Source: Pomphorhynchus laevis (lineage: Eukaryota; Acanthocephala; Palaeacanthocephala; Echinorhynchida; Pomphorhynchidae). From it: a stretch of DNA of 64,000 bases. Below are positions 34,101 through 47,600 of the stretch, piece by piece (positions within the stretch are counted from its first letter, which is position 1; the number at the start of each line of letters is the position of its first letter). A program made the position numbers and the translations under genes. The notes beneath the pieces are model-generated. The model was not told the DNA's origin. It worked only from the letters and a program-made list of their open reading frames with translations, and did not search any database. Where the stretch lies: NCBI GenBank assembly GCA_012934845.2, contig WNNJ02001604.1:19445-83444 (forward strand), read 5' to 3'.

Positions 34101-37100
34101 TTACGAGAATTTAGCAGTTTGAATAGAGCTATTTAGAGAAAATGCTATTTTTCAAAAGTCAAGCAGGCAGCCGAAACCTCATCGAGATAGCTCATACTAC
34201 AGATGAGTGTTTTCGTTCATCTTTGACGTTAATAAGTAAAATAGTATTCTGATCGGTATGTGTTTAGCAGTTAACCGACATCAGCTTTCGACATATGCCG
34301 TATTCCATCGAAATCTATGACCATTGTTATCATGCATGTTTTATGCAATCTAAATAAAACAAATGCCAGATTCTTAAAAAGGATAAAAAATAACACAATG
34401 TCGCATTTTAAAAACTCTTGATATTAATAAAGATGGTCTTATAATCAAGATTTAATTTTTCTATAATTTTGCCGCTAAATTTAAGCGATTTATAAAACTG
34501 CGATTATTCAAAACTCAAACAGACAGCTAAAACGTAATCAAGATGGATCATACTACTGATGAGTTATTCTGGTTATCTTTGACGTCTAGGAGGGACTAAT
34601 AGTATGCTGATCGTTAGTGTTGACAAGTTATTAACTAACATCAGCTTTTAACATATTGCCGTATTCTCTTAATATCAATGAGCATGTTTATCATGCATGT
34701 TTGATGCAATCCTACTGATAGTTATGCCAAATTCTTATAAGCGAGATAAAATGACACAATGAAGCATCATTATAACGCCTGATATAAATAAAGATAATCT
34801 GGTAAGCAACTTTTATGTTTACTATAATTTTGCCGCTAAAATTAAGCGATTTATAGGAAATGGTATTTTTAAAAGTCAAGCAGAGAGCCAAATCGTCATC
34901 GAGATGAATCATACCACTGATTTAGTCTTCGGACATAATTGAAGTTTAGACGTTACAAATAGTATGCTGATCGTTGACTGTTAACGTTTTTATCTACAGC
35001 AGCTTTCAACATTTTGACCTGTTTTAATCAAATGCTAGACTGTTGTTATTATGTTTGTTTTATGTAATCTCTGTAATACATATGACAATCTTTTAAGTAA
35101 CTTAAGGAATGACACCATGACGCCACAAATGAATTGACATTTATGAATAGAGATGGTCTGATAAGCAAGTTTTTGTTTACGAGTATTCATCAGTTCGAAT
35201 TAAGCTATTTAGGGAAAATGCTATTTTTTCAAAATTTTAGCCGGCAGCCGACACGTCATCGAGATGACTCATACTACAGATTAGTGCTTTTGTTCATTTT
35301 TGACGCTTAGAAGTAACAAATAGTAATCTGATCAATAAAGGCTAACAAGTTTTTGCCCAACAGCAGCTTTTGACCTTGTTTCAATGAAATGCTGGACTGT
35401 TTTTATTACGATTGTTTAATGCAATCTCGATGATACACGTCATCGAGATGCATCATACTACATATGATTGCTTTTGTTTATCTTTGACGCTTAGAAGTAA
35501 CGAATAGTATTCTGATCGTTTTGGTAGACTAGTTATTACCTGATAGCAGCTTTAAAAAATTGCCGTATTCCATTGAATTTATGACCATTGTAATCATGCA
35601 TGTTTGATGCAATCTTAATTTGACAACTGCCAAGGTATTTTGAAGGATAATAAAATTGCACAATAAAAGATCATTCAAACGACTGAGATATAAAAATGAT
35701 CTAATTAGCCAGTTTTAAGTTTACAATAAATTTGCCCCAAAAATTTAGCAATTTTTAGAAAATGGAATTTTTTAGAAGTCAAGCCCACCTCCGAAACGTC
35801 ATCAAGTTAGCCTGTACAACAGAAAAGTTCTTTCGTTCATCTTTGACGTTTTTAAGTGATTAATAGTATGATGATCGTTAGTGTTGACCAGTAATTATGG
35901 GACAGCAGCTTTCAAAATATTGCCGTTCTCCATTAAAATCCATGACTGTTGTTATCATGATTGTTTGATGCAATTAGAATGATACACATGCCAAATTCAT
36001 TTGAATAATAATAACGACAAAAGCTGCATAATTTTGACATCTGATATAAATAAAGATAGTTTAAAAAGAGCAACCTTAAAGTTTACTATAATTTTGCGCT
36101 AAAATTAAACAATTTATAGAAAATGCTATATTTTCAAAGACCGGGCAGACCTCAAAATATAAATTAAAATAACTCATAAGAATGCTTAGTGCTTTCAGTA
36201 ATCATGGAAGTCTAGGCGTTACAAATAGTATGCTAATCGTTAACTGTGGACATTTTTAATAAACAGCAGCTTTTAAGATTTTGGCATATTTCAATGAAAA
36301 TGCTAGAATGTTGTTATTACGCTTGTTTAATCCAATCTTAATAATACATATGACAGCCTTTTAAATATATTTAACGAATGATATTATGAAACAACAAATA
36401 AATTGACTAATATAAATAGAAATGTCTGATTATCAAGTTTTTTGTTTTCGAGAATTTAGCAGTTTGAATGGTGCAATTTAGAGAAAATGCTATTTTTCAA
36501 AAGTCAAACAGGCAGCCGAAAACCTCATCGAGATAGCTCATACTACAGATGAGTGATTTCGTTCATCTTTGACGTTTATAAGTAAAATAGTATTTTGATC
36601 GGTATGTGTTTAGAAGTTAACGAACATTAGCTTTCGACATATGCCGTATTCCATCGAAATCTATGACCATTGTTATCATGCATGTTTTATGCAATCTAAA
36701 CAAAACAAATGCCAGATTCTTAAAACGGATAAAAAATAACACAATGTCGAATTTTAAAAATTGTTGATATAAATACCGATGGTCTTATAATCAAGATTTT
36801 TAGTTTTCTATAATTTTGCAGCTAAATTTAAACGATTTAGAAAACTGGGATTATTCAAAACTCAAACAGACAGTTAAAACCCAATCAAGATGGCTTATAC
36901 TACTGATTAGTTATTCTGGCTATCTTTGACGTCTTGCAGGGACTAATATTATGCTGATCGTTAGTGTTGACAAGTTTTTAACTAACATTAGCTTTCAAAA
37001 TATTGCCGTATTCTCTTAAAATCAATGAGAATGTTTATCATGCATGTTTGATGCAATCCAACTGATAGTTATGCCAAATTCTTATATGTAAGATAAAATG

Positions 37101-40100
37101 GCACAATGAAGCATCATTATAATGCCTGATATAAATATAGATAATCTGGTCAGCAACTTTTATGTTTACTATAATTTTTCCGCTAAAATTAAGCAATATT
37201 TAGGAAATGGTGTTTTTAAAAGTCAAGCAGAGAGCTTGACTTTTAAATTCGTCGTCGAGATGAATCATACCCCTGATTTAGTCTTTGGACAATATTGAAG
37301 TTCAGACGTTACAAATAGTATGCTCATCGTTGACTTTTAACGTTTTTATCTACAGCAGCTTTCAACATTTTTGACTTGTTTTAATCAAATGCTAGACTGT
37401 TGTTATTATGTAATCTCTGTAATACATATGACAATCTTTTAAGTAACTTAAGGAATGACACCATGACGCCACAAATGAATTGACCTTTATGAATAGAGAT
37501 GGTCTGATAAGCAAGTTTTTGTTTACGAGTATTCATCAGTTCGAATTAAGCTTTTTAGGGAAAATGCAATTTTTTTAAAATTTTAGCCGGCAGCCGACAC
37601 GTCATCGAGATGACTCATACTACAGATTAGTGATTTTGTTTATTTTTGACGCTTAGAAGTAACAAAAAGTAATCTGATTAATAAGGGCTAACAAGATTTG
37701 CTCAACAGCAGCTTTTGACCTGTTTCAATGAAATGCTGGACTGTTTTTATTATGATTGTTTAATGCAATCTCACGATACACTTCATCGAGATGCATCATA
37801 CTAAATATGATTGCTTTTTTTATCTTTGACGCTAAGAAGTAACGAATAGTATTCTTATCTTTTTGGTAGACTAGTTATGAGCTGATAGCAGCTTTAAAAA
37901 ATTGCCGTATTCCATTGAATTTATGACCATTGTAATCATGCATGTTTGATGCAATCTTAATTTGACAACTGCCAAAGTATTTTAAAAGATAATGAAATGG
38001 CACAATAAAAGATCATTCAAACGACTAAGATATATAAAAATGATCTAATTAGCCAGTTTTAAGTTTACTACAAATTTGCCGCAAAAATTTAGCAATTTTT
38101 AGAAAATGGTATTTTTTAAAATTCAAGCCCACAGCCGAAACGTCATCAAGTTAGCCTGTACAACAGAAAAGTTCTTCCGTTTATCTTTGACGTTTTAAAG
38201 TGATTAATGGTATGATGATCGTTAGTGTTGACCAGTAATTATGGGATAGCAGCTTTCAAAATATTGTCGTACTCTATTAAAATCTATAACCATTGTTATC
38301 ATGCTTGTTTGATGCAATTAGAATGATGCCAAATTCATTTGAATAATAAAAACGACACAATGCTGCATAATTTAAACACTTGATATGAATAAAGACAGTT
38401 TAAAAGGAGCAAACAGAGAGTTTACAATAATTTTGCGCTAAAATTAAACAATTTATAGAAAATGCTATATTTTCAAAGACCGGGCAAACTTCAAAATATA
38501 AATTAAAAAATCTCATAAGAATGCTTAGTGCTTTCAGTAATCATGGAAGTTTAGGCGTTACAAATAGTATGCTGATCGTTAACTGTGGACATTTTTAATA
38601 AACAGCAGCTTTTAAGATTTTGGCATATTTCAATGAAAATGCTAGACTCTTGTTATTACGATTGTTTAATCCAATCTTAATGATATATATGACAACCTTT
38701 TGAATATATTTAACAAATGATCTTATGACGCAACAAATGAATTGACTAATATGAATAGAGATGTCTTACAAGCAAGTTTTTTGTGTACGAGAATTTAGCA
38801 GTTTGAATATTTAGAGGAAATGCTATTTTTTAAAAGTCAAGGAGGCTGCCGAAAACCTCATCGAGATAGCTCATACTACATATGAGTAATTTTTTTCATC
38901 TTTAACATATGGCGGATTCCATCGAAATCTATGACCATTGTTATCATGCATGTTTTATGCAATCTTAATAAAACAAATGTTAGATTATTAAAAAGAATAA
39001 AAAATAACACAATGTCGCATTTTAAAAATTGCTGATATTAGTAAAGATTGTCTTATAATCAAGATTTAATTTTTCTATTATTTTCCCGCTTAATTTGAGC
39101 GATTTATAAAACTGCGATTATTCAAAATTTAAACATACAGCTAAAACGTAATCAAGATGGATCATACTACTGATGAGTTATTCTGGCTATCTTTGACGTC
39201 TAGGAGGGACTAATAGTATGATGATCGTTAGTGTTGACAAGTTTTTAACTAACAACAGCTTTCAACATATTGCCGTATTCTCTTAAAATCAATGAGCATG
39301 TTTATCATGCATGTTTGATGCAATCCAACTGATAGTTATGCCAAATTCTTATAAGTGGGATAAAATGAAACAATGAAGCATCATTATAACGCCTGATATA
39401 AATAAAGATAATCTGGTAAGCAACTTTTATGTTTACTATAATTTTTCCGCTAAAATTAAGCGATTTATAGGGAATGGTATTTTTAAAAGTCGAGCAGAGA
39501 GCCAAATCGTCAACGAGATAAATCATACCACTGATTTAGTCTTTGGACAATATTGAAGTTTAGACGTCACAAATAGTATGCTGATCGTTGACTGTTTACG
39601 TTTTTATCTACAGCAGCTTTCTGCATTTTTGACTTGTTTTAATTAAATGCTAGACTGTTGTTATTATGTAATGTCTGTAATACATATGACAATCTTTTAA
39701 GTAATTTAAGGAATGACACAATAACGCTACAAATGAATTGACCTTTATGAATAGAGATGGTCTGATAAGCAAGTTTTTGTTTACGAGTATTCATCAGTTT
39801 GAATTAAGCTATTTAGGGAAAATGCTTTTTTTTCAAAATTTTAGGCGGCAGCCGACACGTCATTGAGATGACTCATACTACAGATTAGTGCTTTTGTTCA
39901 TTTTTGACGCTTAGAAGTAACAAATAGTAATATTATCAATAAAGGCTAACAAGTTTTTGCCTGACAGCAGCTTTTGACCTGTTTCAATGAAATGCTGGAC
40001 TGTTTTTATTATGATTGTTTAATGCAATCTCACGATACACTTCATCGTGATGCATCATACTACAAATGATTGCTTTTGTTTATCTTTGACGCTTAGAAGT

Positions 40101-41333
40101 AACAAATAGTATTCTTATCTTTTTGGTAGGCTAGTTATTGCCTGATAGCAGCTTTAAAAAATTGCCGTATTCCATTAATTTATGACCAATGTAATCACGC
40201 ATGTTTGACGCAATCTTAATTTGACAACTGCCGAGGTTTTTTGAAGGATAAGAAAATTGCACAATAAAGGATCATTCATACGACTGAGAAGTATAAAAAT
40301 GATCTAATTAGCCAGTTTTAAGTTTTCTACAATTTTGACGCAAAAATTTAGCAATTTTTAGAAAATGGAATTTTTTAGAAGTCAAGCCCACCTCCGAAAC
40401 GTCATCAAGTTAGCCTGTACAACAGAAAAGTTCTTTCGTTCATCTTTGACGTTTTTAAGTGATTAATAGTATGATGATCGTTAGTGTTGACCAGTAATTA
40501 TGGGACAGCAGCTTTCAAAATATTGCCGTTCTCCATTAAAATCCATGACTGTTGTTATCATGCTTGTTTGATGCAATTAGAATGATACACATGCCAAATT
40601 CATTTGAATAATAATAACGACAAAATGCTGCATAATTTTGACACTTGATATAAATAAAGATAGTTTAAAAAGAGCAACCTTAAAGTTTACTATAATTTTG
40701 CGCTAAAATTAAACAATTTATAGAAAATGCTATATTTTCAAAGACCGGGCAGACCTCAAAATATAAATTAAAATAACTCATAAGAATGCTTAGTGCTTTC
40801 AGTAATCATGGAAGTCTAGGCGTTACAAATAGTATGCTAATCGTTAACTGTGGACATTTTTAATAAACAGCAGCTTTTAAGATTTTGGCATATTTCAATG
40901 AAAATGCTAGACTCTTGTTATTACGCTTGTTTAATCCAATCTTAATGATACATATGACAACATTTTGAATATATTTAACAAATGATCTTATGACGCAACA
41001 AATGAATTGACTAATATGAATAGAGATTTCTGACAAGCAAGTTTTTTGTTTACGAGAATTTAGCAGTTTGAATGGTGCTATTTAGAGAAAATGCTATTTT
41101 TCAAAAGTCAAGCAGGCTGCCGAAAACCTCATCGAGATAGCTCATACTACAGATGAGTGCTTTCGTTCATCATTGACGTTTATAAGTAAAATAGTATTTC
41201 GATCGGTATGTGTTTAGAAGTTAACCGACATCAGCTTTCGACATATGCCGTATTCCATCGAAATCTATGACAATTGTTATCATGCATGTTTTATGCAATC
41301 TAAACAAAACAAATGCCAGATTCTTAAAAATTA
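31170..41333. repeat. Satellite array segment, 31-41 kb
   Basis: About four higher-order units with irregularities. Monomers: G 31175, A 31534, B 31894, C 32255, D 32442, then a jump at about 32725 from D into a shortened B, C 32976, D 33162, E 33525, F 33883, G 34245, A 34598, B 34962, C 35323, D 35506, E 35865, F 36227, G 36588, A 36948, B 37317, C 37669, D 37846, E 38205, F 38567, a G shortened by deletion near 38895, A 39217, B 39575, C 39920, D 40110, E 40470, F 40832, G 41195. These units are more divergent than those at 46-54 kb. No gene is visible. Confidence 0.92.
37215..37247. repeat. Perfect 14-bp inverted repeat inside satellite
   Basis: TTTAAAAGTCAAGC at 37215-37228 and its exact reverse complement at 37234-37247 are separated by AGAGA. 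Other units have only the left arm followed by CAGAGAGCCAAATCGTC, so the right arm looks like a templated snap-back insertion. Confidence 0.9.
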
Positions 41334-41462
41334 AATCAGCTAACTGAGTCTACGTATTGTTATATTATTATAAAATAAACAAAACAATAATGCTAAATCA
41401 AAATTTTAATTATTGAATAATAAAATTAATAATTGTTTTTAGATTTTCTATAATTTAAATCA

Positions 41463-41507
41463 AGTTAAAAAATAAAAATAAAAATAAAAAATAAAAAATA
41501 AAATAAA
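41463..41507. repeat. A-rich simple repeat
   Basis: A run of AAAAATAAAAT-like units lies in the 3' part of the Penelope-like element. Confidence 0.85.
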
Positions 41508-41560
41508 CGACATTTTTTTGAATTGACTAATAAATAACAGACGTTGTATCAGAATAAGAA

Positions 41561-41632
41561 TTAGAGGTCATCAGGAGGAACTGCTATGCTTTCAGGTTTC
41601 GGCCCCTAACTCCTTTACCCAACATAGCAGCT
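41561..41632 (-). ncRNA. Possible pseudoknotted RNA in Penelope-like 3' region
   Basis: On the element strand, CTGCTATG (41625-41632) can pair with CATAGCAG (41581-41588). In the enclosed loop GAGTTAGGGG (41605-41614) can pair across ten positions, two of them G-U, with CCTCTAATTC (41558-41567), which would form an H-type pseudoknot. The unpaired segments contain CGAAAC and CTGATGA, the two hammerhead ribozyme core strings, but in the order opposite to the usual Penelope-associated type I motif. The pairing is seen; the function is not established. Confidence 0.4.
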
Positions 41633-41847
41633 AGGCCAAATACATGCTAATGATGTATTTCCTCTGAAATAACTATCTAGTATCTTATTCTAATGCAAAG
41701 TATATTATTTATTATCCATCTATAAAAATTTGCCACTTAAGAGTTTAAATTTATTCTTTATATTATTGTGTTGATTTATATATTTTACTATTTTCTGCTT
41801 GATGTTATTTTTATAGTAACCTAGTTTAAAATATGTATCTTATTAAA

Positions 41848-44421
41848 TTATTTAAATGATTTTGAAGAAAGTCCAATATCATTACATATTGTTGCAATTC
41901 TTAAAATTTCATTATTTAATGTATTATATTTTATATTATATGGTATGCATGAATGCTCATGCAAAAATATGTTTCTTGTAAATTTAAATATGTCATCTTT
42001 ACGATATAAATTAATAGTAGTTTTAGTTAATGTTAATTTAATGTTCATATCTAGATATACACCTTCTTTATCATTAATATTGGTTTTGTTAAGAATAAGG
42101 CTTTCTGGATAAATGTGCTCACTAATTAAATAAAAATTATTAGAATTAAATACACATATATCATCAATGTATCGAAACATATATTTCATATATTTATATT
42201 GTTTAGATTTAGTTTTTACACAGTTATGAACAAATTCATATTCTATAAAGCTTAAAAACAAGTCAGCTATAATTGGGCTACTATTACCACCCATTGGAAC
42301 ACCGTTTACTTGTCTAAATATAGATGTCCCTACTTATAAATAATTTTGATTTATCAAAATATTTAAGGATTCTATTAATTCAATTTTATCCATATATTTA
42401 TATTTATTTGATGGTTTAATTTTAGTTAGATAGGCGTTATAATTATTATAACATATATATGTATATCTTTTTCCGAATATAAGGTTAATTAATTTTACTA
42501 ACGCTTCTTTAATATCTACTAAATCTAGATTTGTATAAAGCGTACTAAAATCGTATGTATTTATATTTTGAAAATTTATTCCTTTTGTCTGTTCTAAAAA
42601 TTTTTCTGTAGAATTAATACTGAAATAGTGTTTTATACCAGTATTAATTTCGATTACCTTGCACTATTTTTTAAAATGTGCTTTAATTACTCTAAGTATT
42701 TTATTCATATAGACAGAAAGTGGTTTTAATTTACATTTAAACGCACTACATATGAACCTAGGTTTTGTTGGATTTTTATGTAATTTTGGATTCCAATATA
42801 ATATAGGTATAGTTTTATTATCTAATTCAACCTTTATACCCTTTTTATCCATTATAGAACAGTGACTTGTAATAATTGTTTCTAAACTCAACTCACTACG
42901 TTCATATACTGGATTTACATTTAAATCATTAGAATTAACCTCTTTCATTAGTATATCATAATAAAGCTTTTTGCATATGAAGACAAAGTTATTACTAGCT
43001 TTATCAATAGTTGCTATTATATAGTTATCCTTTAATTTAGTAAGTTCTTTATACATATCTTTATTAATTTTATCTTTCCTTTTATAATTGTTTGTTATTT
43101 TCATTTTATTTTTAATTTTATCAAATATATAATCTTTCCAAATTTTTATCTTAGATATATTCGAGCTTTCATTTTTAATCAGCTTACTAAAGTAATCATT
43201 TAAGTTATTATATAACGAACTGTAAATTTTATTTTTGTCGTTGTTGTTATTTAATCTATATTTATACCCTTTTGATAGCAGCTTTCTTAATTCACAATTT
43301 TCAATTAATTCTAGATTATGGGTACATATATGTACATTTATTTTATCAAAACTAAGACTTTTACAATTGCATTCTGTTTCCATTATGTTTCTTATATTAT
43401 CGTTACCTATTGATTTTAATTCTTTATTATAATTACAAATTTTTCGTCCTAATGGTGGTAGGAGTTTATACCTTATTTTAGGAATATATTTACTTAAATC
43501 TGACCCTATTATTTCTTTACTTTTAGAATTATTTAAAAGTCCGGCTATATTTATGTTATCTATACATTTATTAATTAAGTTTATGGTTAATGTATATTTT
43601 CTATTGTTATTATTTACATTTATTGTATGATTATAGTATTTTGTATTACAATAACTGTCTATTATACAACTTAGCCTATCATAGTCGTTAATTAATTTTT
43701 GATTTATTGAACATATGATATCTTTAGAAAAACTTCTTATATTTACATAAAGATCTTTTAGCTTATTATCACTTAAAAGTTGTTTTAACATTTCTAATTG
43801 TTCATTTATATACATATCTTTTTTAATATTTTTAACTCTATTTTTCCTATTCCTTTTATCACCATGACTTCTTGGTTTGCGTTTAACCGGATTATTATAA
43901 TATAGTTGTTTATTATGTATTATACTACTTCTGTCAATTCCTTGTACAGCGTCATTCAATCCTAATGAGTACATGGTTTTTAGCGTTTTAATCCAAAAAT
44001 CTTCTTTTTCTAATAGTTTTTGATTTAATATTGAAATGTTTTCTTCGATAATATGTTCTAAAATAAATAATTTACAGTTTTTAATATCATGTCCTATTAA
44101 TCTCATATGTTTATGAAATATAGTTTGACTATTATGCTGTATATTATATATGTGTTGCCTAAACCTAGTTTTTAACATTTGATATGTTTTTCCTATATAT
44201 TGCAATCCACATGTGCATTGTATTAGATAAACTACACCTGCGGTATTGCAGTGACAATTATTATTAATATTTAATGAAAAACATTTGTTTGTCGTATTAC
44301 TTACGATACAATTATTATTATTTATAACATCACAAACTATACAATTTTTTCTGTTACATTTAAAAGATCTAAAATTGAAATCATTAGTACTTACGTATTT
44401 TTCCAATATTGTTGAGTACAT
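41848..44421 (-). pseudogene. Penelope-like protein: GIY-YIG nuclease then reverse transcriptase, two in-frame stops
   Basis: Seen: a single frame of 857 codons from ATG 44421, broken by TAG at 42664-42666 and TAA at 42334-42336, with no frameshift. Residues 22-30 form a zinc-binding motif (CNRKNCIVC, CX4CX2C). Residues about 63-95 are GIY-YIG (GVVYLIQC, GLQYIGKTY, TRFRQH). A basic, Asn/Lys-rich middle follows, then the RT: ATIDKASNNFVF, ILYWNPKLHKNPTKPRFI, TYDFSTLYTNLDL, NGVPMGGNSSPIIADL and FRYIDDICVF (catalytic YIDD). Known: such elements prime reverse transcription at a nick made by the GIY-YIG domain. The N-terminal position of the nuclease is the notable feature. Codon use is strongly AT-rich. 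Confidence 0.9.
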
Positions 44422-44634
44422 GTAACTTTTAAGTCATGATTTTTAACGTTGCTTTTTCGGTGTCGCCACCTAGTTTAGTTGACTCAGACTAAACTTACAA
44501 CGGGCCATCCAGCAGCATCTGACACGGAACTGCCCTGCTTAAGGCGGTTGCAGGCTGGAACAAGATATATAAAGATCTACCACCTTCACTCCACGCGCTA
44601 CGCGACCTAGCTCTTGGCCATTACCTGGTCTCTT
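44422..44634 (-). other. Leader of the Penelope-like element, hairpin-rich
   Basis: No coding frame. On the element strand a 7-bp hairpin (arms 44488-44494 and 44473-44479, loop containing CTGAGTCA) is followed after two bases by a 4-bp hairpin GGTG-GCGA-CACC (44459-44470), then GAAAA. A CGCG-CTA-CGCG dyad lies near 44600. The region is more GC-rich than its surroundings. I do not recognise a tRNA, 5S rRNA or spliced leader in it. Confidence 0.5.
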
Positions 44635-47600
44635 AATACCACTGATTTAGTCTTTGGACAATATTAAAGTTTAGACGTTACAAATAGTATGCTGATCGTT
44701 GACTGTTAACGTTTTTATCTACAGCAGCTTTCAACATTTTGACCTGTTTTAATCAAATGCTAGACTGTTAATATTATGTAATCTCTGTAATACATATGAA
44801 AATCTTTTAAGTAACTTAAGGAATGACACCATGACAAGGGCTAACAAGTTTTTGACCAACAGCAGCTTTTGACCTGTTTCAATGAAATGCTGGACTGTTT
44901 TTATTATGATTGTTTAATGCAATCTCACGATACACTTCATCGAGATGAATCATACTACATATGATTGCTTTTGTTTATTTTTGACGCTTAGAAGTAACGA
45001 ATAGTATTTGTATCTTTTTGGTTGACTAGTTATTACCTGATAGCAGCTTTAAAAAATTGCCGTATTCCATTGAATTTATGACCATTGTAATCATGCATGT
45101 TTGATGCAATCTTAATTTGACAACTGCCAAGGTATTTTGAAGGATAAGAAAATTGCACAATAAAGGATCATTCAAACGACTGAGAAATATAAAAATGATC
45201 TAATTAGCCAGTTTTAAGTTTACTACAATTTTGACGCAAAAATTTAGCAATTTTTAGAAAATGGTATTTTCTAAAAGTCAAGCATACAGCCGAAACGTTA
45301 TCAAGTTAGCCTGTACAACAGAAAAGTTCTTCCGTTCATCTTTGACGTTTTAAAGTGATTAATAGTATGATGATCGTTAGTGTTGACCAGTAATTAAGGC
45401 ACAGCAGCTTTCAAAATATTGCCGTACTCCATTAAAATCCATGACTATTGTTATCATGCTTGTTTGATGCAATTAGAATGATACACATGCCAAATTCATT
45501 TGAATAATAAAAACGACACAATGCTGCATAATTTAAACACTTGATGTAAATAAAGACAGTTTAAAAGGAGCAAACATTAGGTTTACTACAATTTTGCGCC
45601 AAAATTAAACAATTTATAGAAAATGCTATATTTTCAAAGACCGGGCAGACCTCAAAATATAAATTAAAATAACTCATAATACTGCTTAGTGCTTTCAGTA
45701 ATCATGGAAGTTTAGGCGTTACAAATAGTATGCTGATCGTTAACTGTGGACATTTTTAATAAACAGCAGCTTTTAAGATTTTGGCATATTTCAATGAAAA
45801 TGCTAGAATGTTGTTATTACGCTTGTTTAATCCAATCTTAATGATACATATGACAACCTTTTGAATATATTTAACGAATGATTTTATGACGCAACAAATG
45901 AATTGACTAATATGAACAGAGATGTCTGATAAGCAAGTTTTTTGTTTACGAGAATTTAGCAGTTTGAATGGTGCTATTTAGAGAAAATGCTATTTTTCAA
46001 AAGTCAAGCAGGCAGCCGAAAACCTCATCGAGATAGCTCATACTACAGATGAGTGCTTTCGTTCATCTTTGAAACGTTTATAAGTAAAATAGTATTTTGA
46101 TCGGTATGTGTTTAGAAGTTAACCGACATCAGCTTTCGACATATGCCGTATTCCATCGAAATCTATGACCATTGTTATCATGCATGTTTTATGCAATCTA
46201 AACAAAACAAATGCCAGATTCTTAAAGAGGATAAAAAATACACACAATGTCGCATTTTAATAACGCCTGATATTAGTAAAGATGGTCTTATAATCAAGAT
46301 TTAATTTTTCTATAATTTTGCAGCTAAATTTAAACGATTTAGAAAACTGGGATTATTCAAAACTCAAACAGACAGTTAAAACCCAATCAAGATGGCTTAT
46401 ACTACTGATTAGTTATTCTGGCTATCTTTAACGTCTAGGAGGGACTAATAGTATGATGATCGTTAGTGTTGACAAGTTTCTAACTAACATCAGCTTTTAA
46501 CATATTGCTGTATTCTCTTAAAATCAATGAGCATGTTTATCATGCATGTTTGATGCAATCCTACTGATAGTTATGCAAAATTCTTATATGTGTGATAAAA
46601 TGACACAATAACGCCTCATTATAACGCCTGATATAAATAAAGATAATCTGGTAAGCAACTTTTATGTTTACTATAATTTTGCCGCTAAAATTAAGCGATT
46701 TATAGGAAATGGTATTTTTAAAAGTCAAGCAGAGAGCCAAATCGTCATCGAGATGAATCATACCACTGATTTAGTCTTTGGACAATATTGAAGTTTAGAC
46801 GTTACAAATAGTATGCTGATCGTTGACTGTTAACGTTTTTATCTACAGCAGCTTTCAACATTTTGACCTGTTTTAATCAAATGCTAGACTGTTGTTATTA
46901 TGTTTGTTTTATGTAATCTCTGTAATACATATGACAATCTTTTAAGTAACTTTAGAAATGACACCATGACTTCACAAATGAATTAACCTTTGTGAATAGA
47001 GATGGTCTGATAAGCAAGTAATTGTTTACGAGTATTTATTAGTTCAAATAAAGCTATTTAGGGAAAATGCTTTTTTTTAAATTTTAGCCTGCAGCCGACA
47101 CGTCATCGAGATGACTCATACTACAGATTAGTGCTTTTGTTCATTTTTGACGCTTAGAAGTAACAAATAGTAACCTGATCAATAAGGGCTAACAAGTTTT
47201 TGCCCAACAGCATCTTTTGACCTGTTTCAATGAAATGCTGGACTGTCTTTATTATGATTGTTTAATGCAATCTCGATGATACACATCATCGAGATGCATC
47301 ATACTACATATGATTGGTTTTGTTTATCTTTGACGCTAAGAAGTAACGAATAGTATTCTGATCGTTTTGGTTGACTGGTTGTTAACTGATAGCAGCTTTA
47401 AAAATTTGCCGTATTCCATTGAATTTATGACCATTGTAATCACACATGTTTGATGCAATCTTAATTTGACAACTGCCAAAGTATTTTGTATGATAATAAA
47501 ATTGCACAATAAAGGATCATTCAAACGACTGAGAAATATAAAAATGATCTAATAAGCCAGTTTTATGTTTACTATAAATTTGCCGCAAAAATTAACCAAT

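Larger units (their letters stand above)
41334..44634 (-). mobile_element. Penelope-like element with N-terminal GIY-YIG (Naiad-like)
   Basis: This 3.3-kb element lies on the minus strand between satellite monomer G (left) and the A/B junction (right), with about half a kilobase of satellite missing at the site. It has a 210-bp leader with strong hairpins, one long coding frame, and a 3' region with a possible pseudoknot and A/T-rich simple repeats. The order zinc motif, GIY-YIG nuclease, then reverse transcriptase is the permuted order described for Naiad-type Penelope-like elements. Canonical Penelope elements have the nuclease at the C-terminus. No clear target duplication or terminal repeats were found. 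Confidence 0.85.

Noticed and set aside
34550-34590. Hammerhead ribozyme in the satellite, suggested by CTGATGAGTTATTC at the G/A monomer junction
   Set aside because: No GAAA with a closing stem II follows at a suitable distance on the same strand, so the core is incomplete.
44460-44634. tRNA, 5S rRNA or spliced-leader gene in the GC-richer stretch before the Penelope-like element
   Set aside because: I could not find internal box A/box B elements, a cloverleaf, or a recognisable 5S or leader sequence. It belongs to the element leader.
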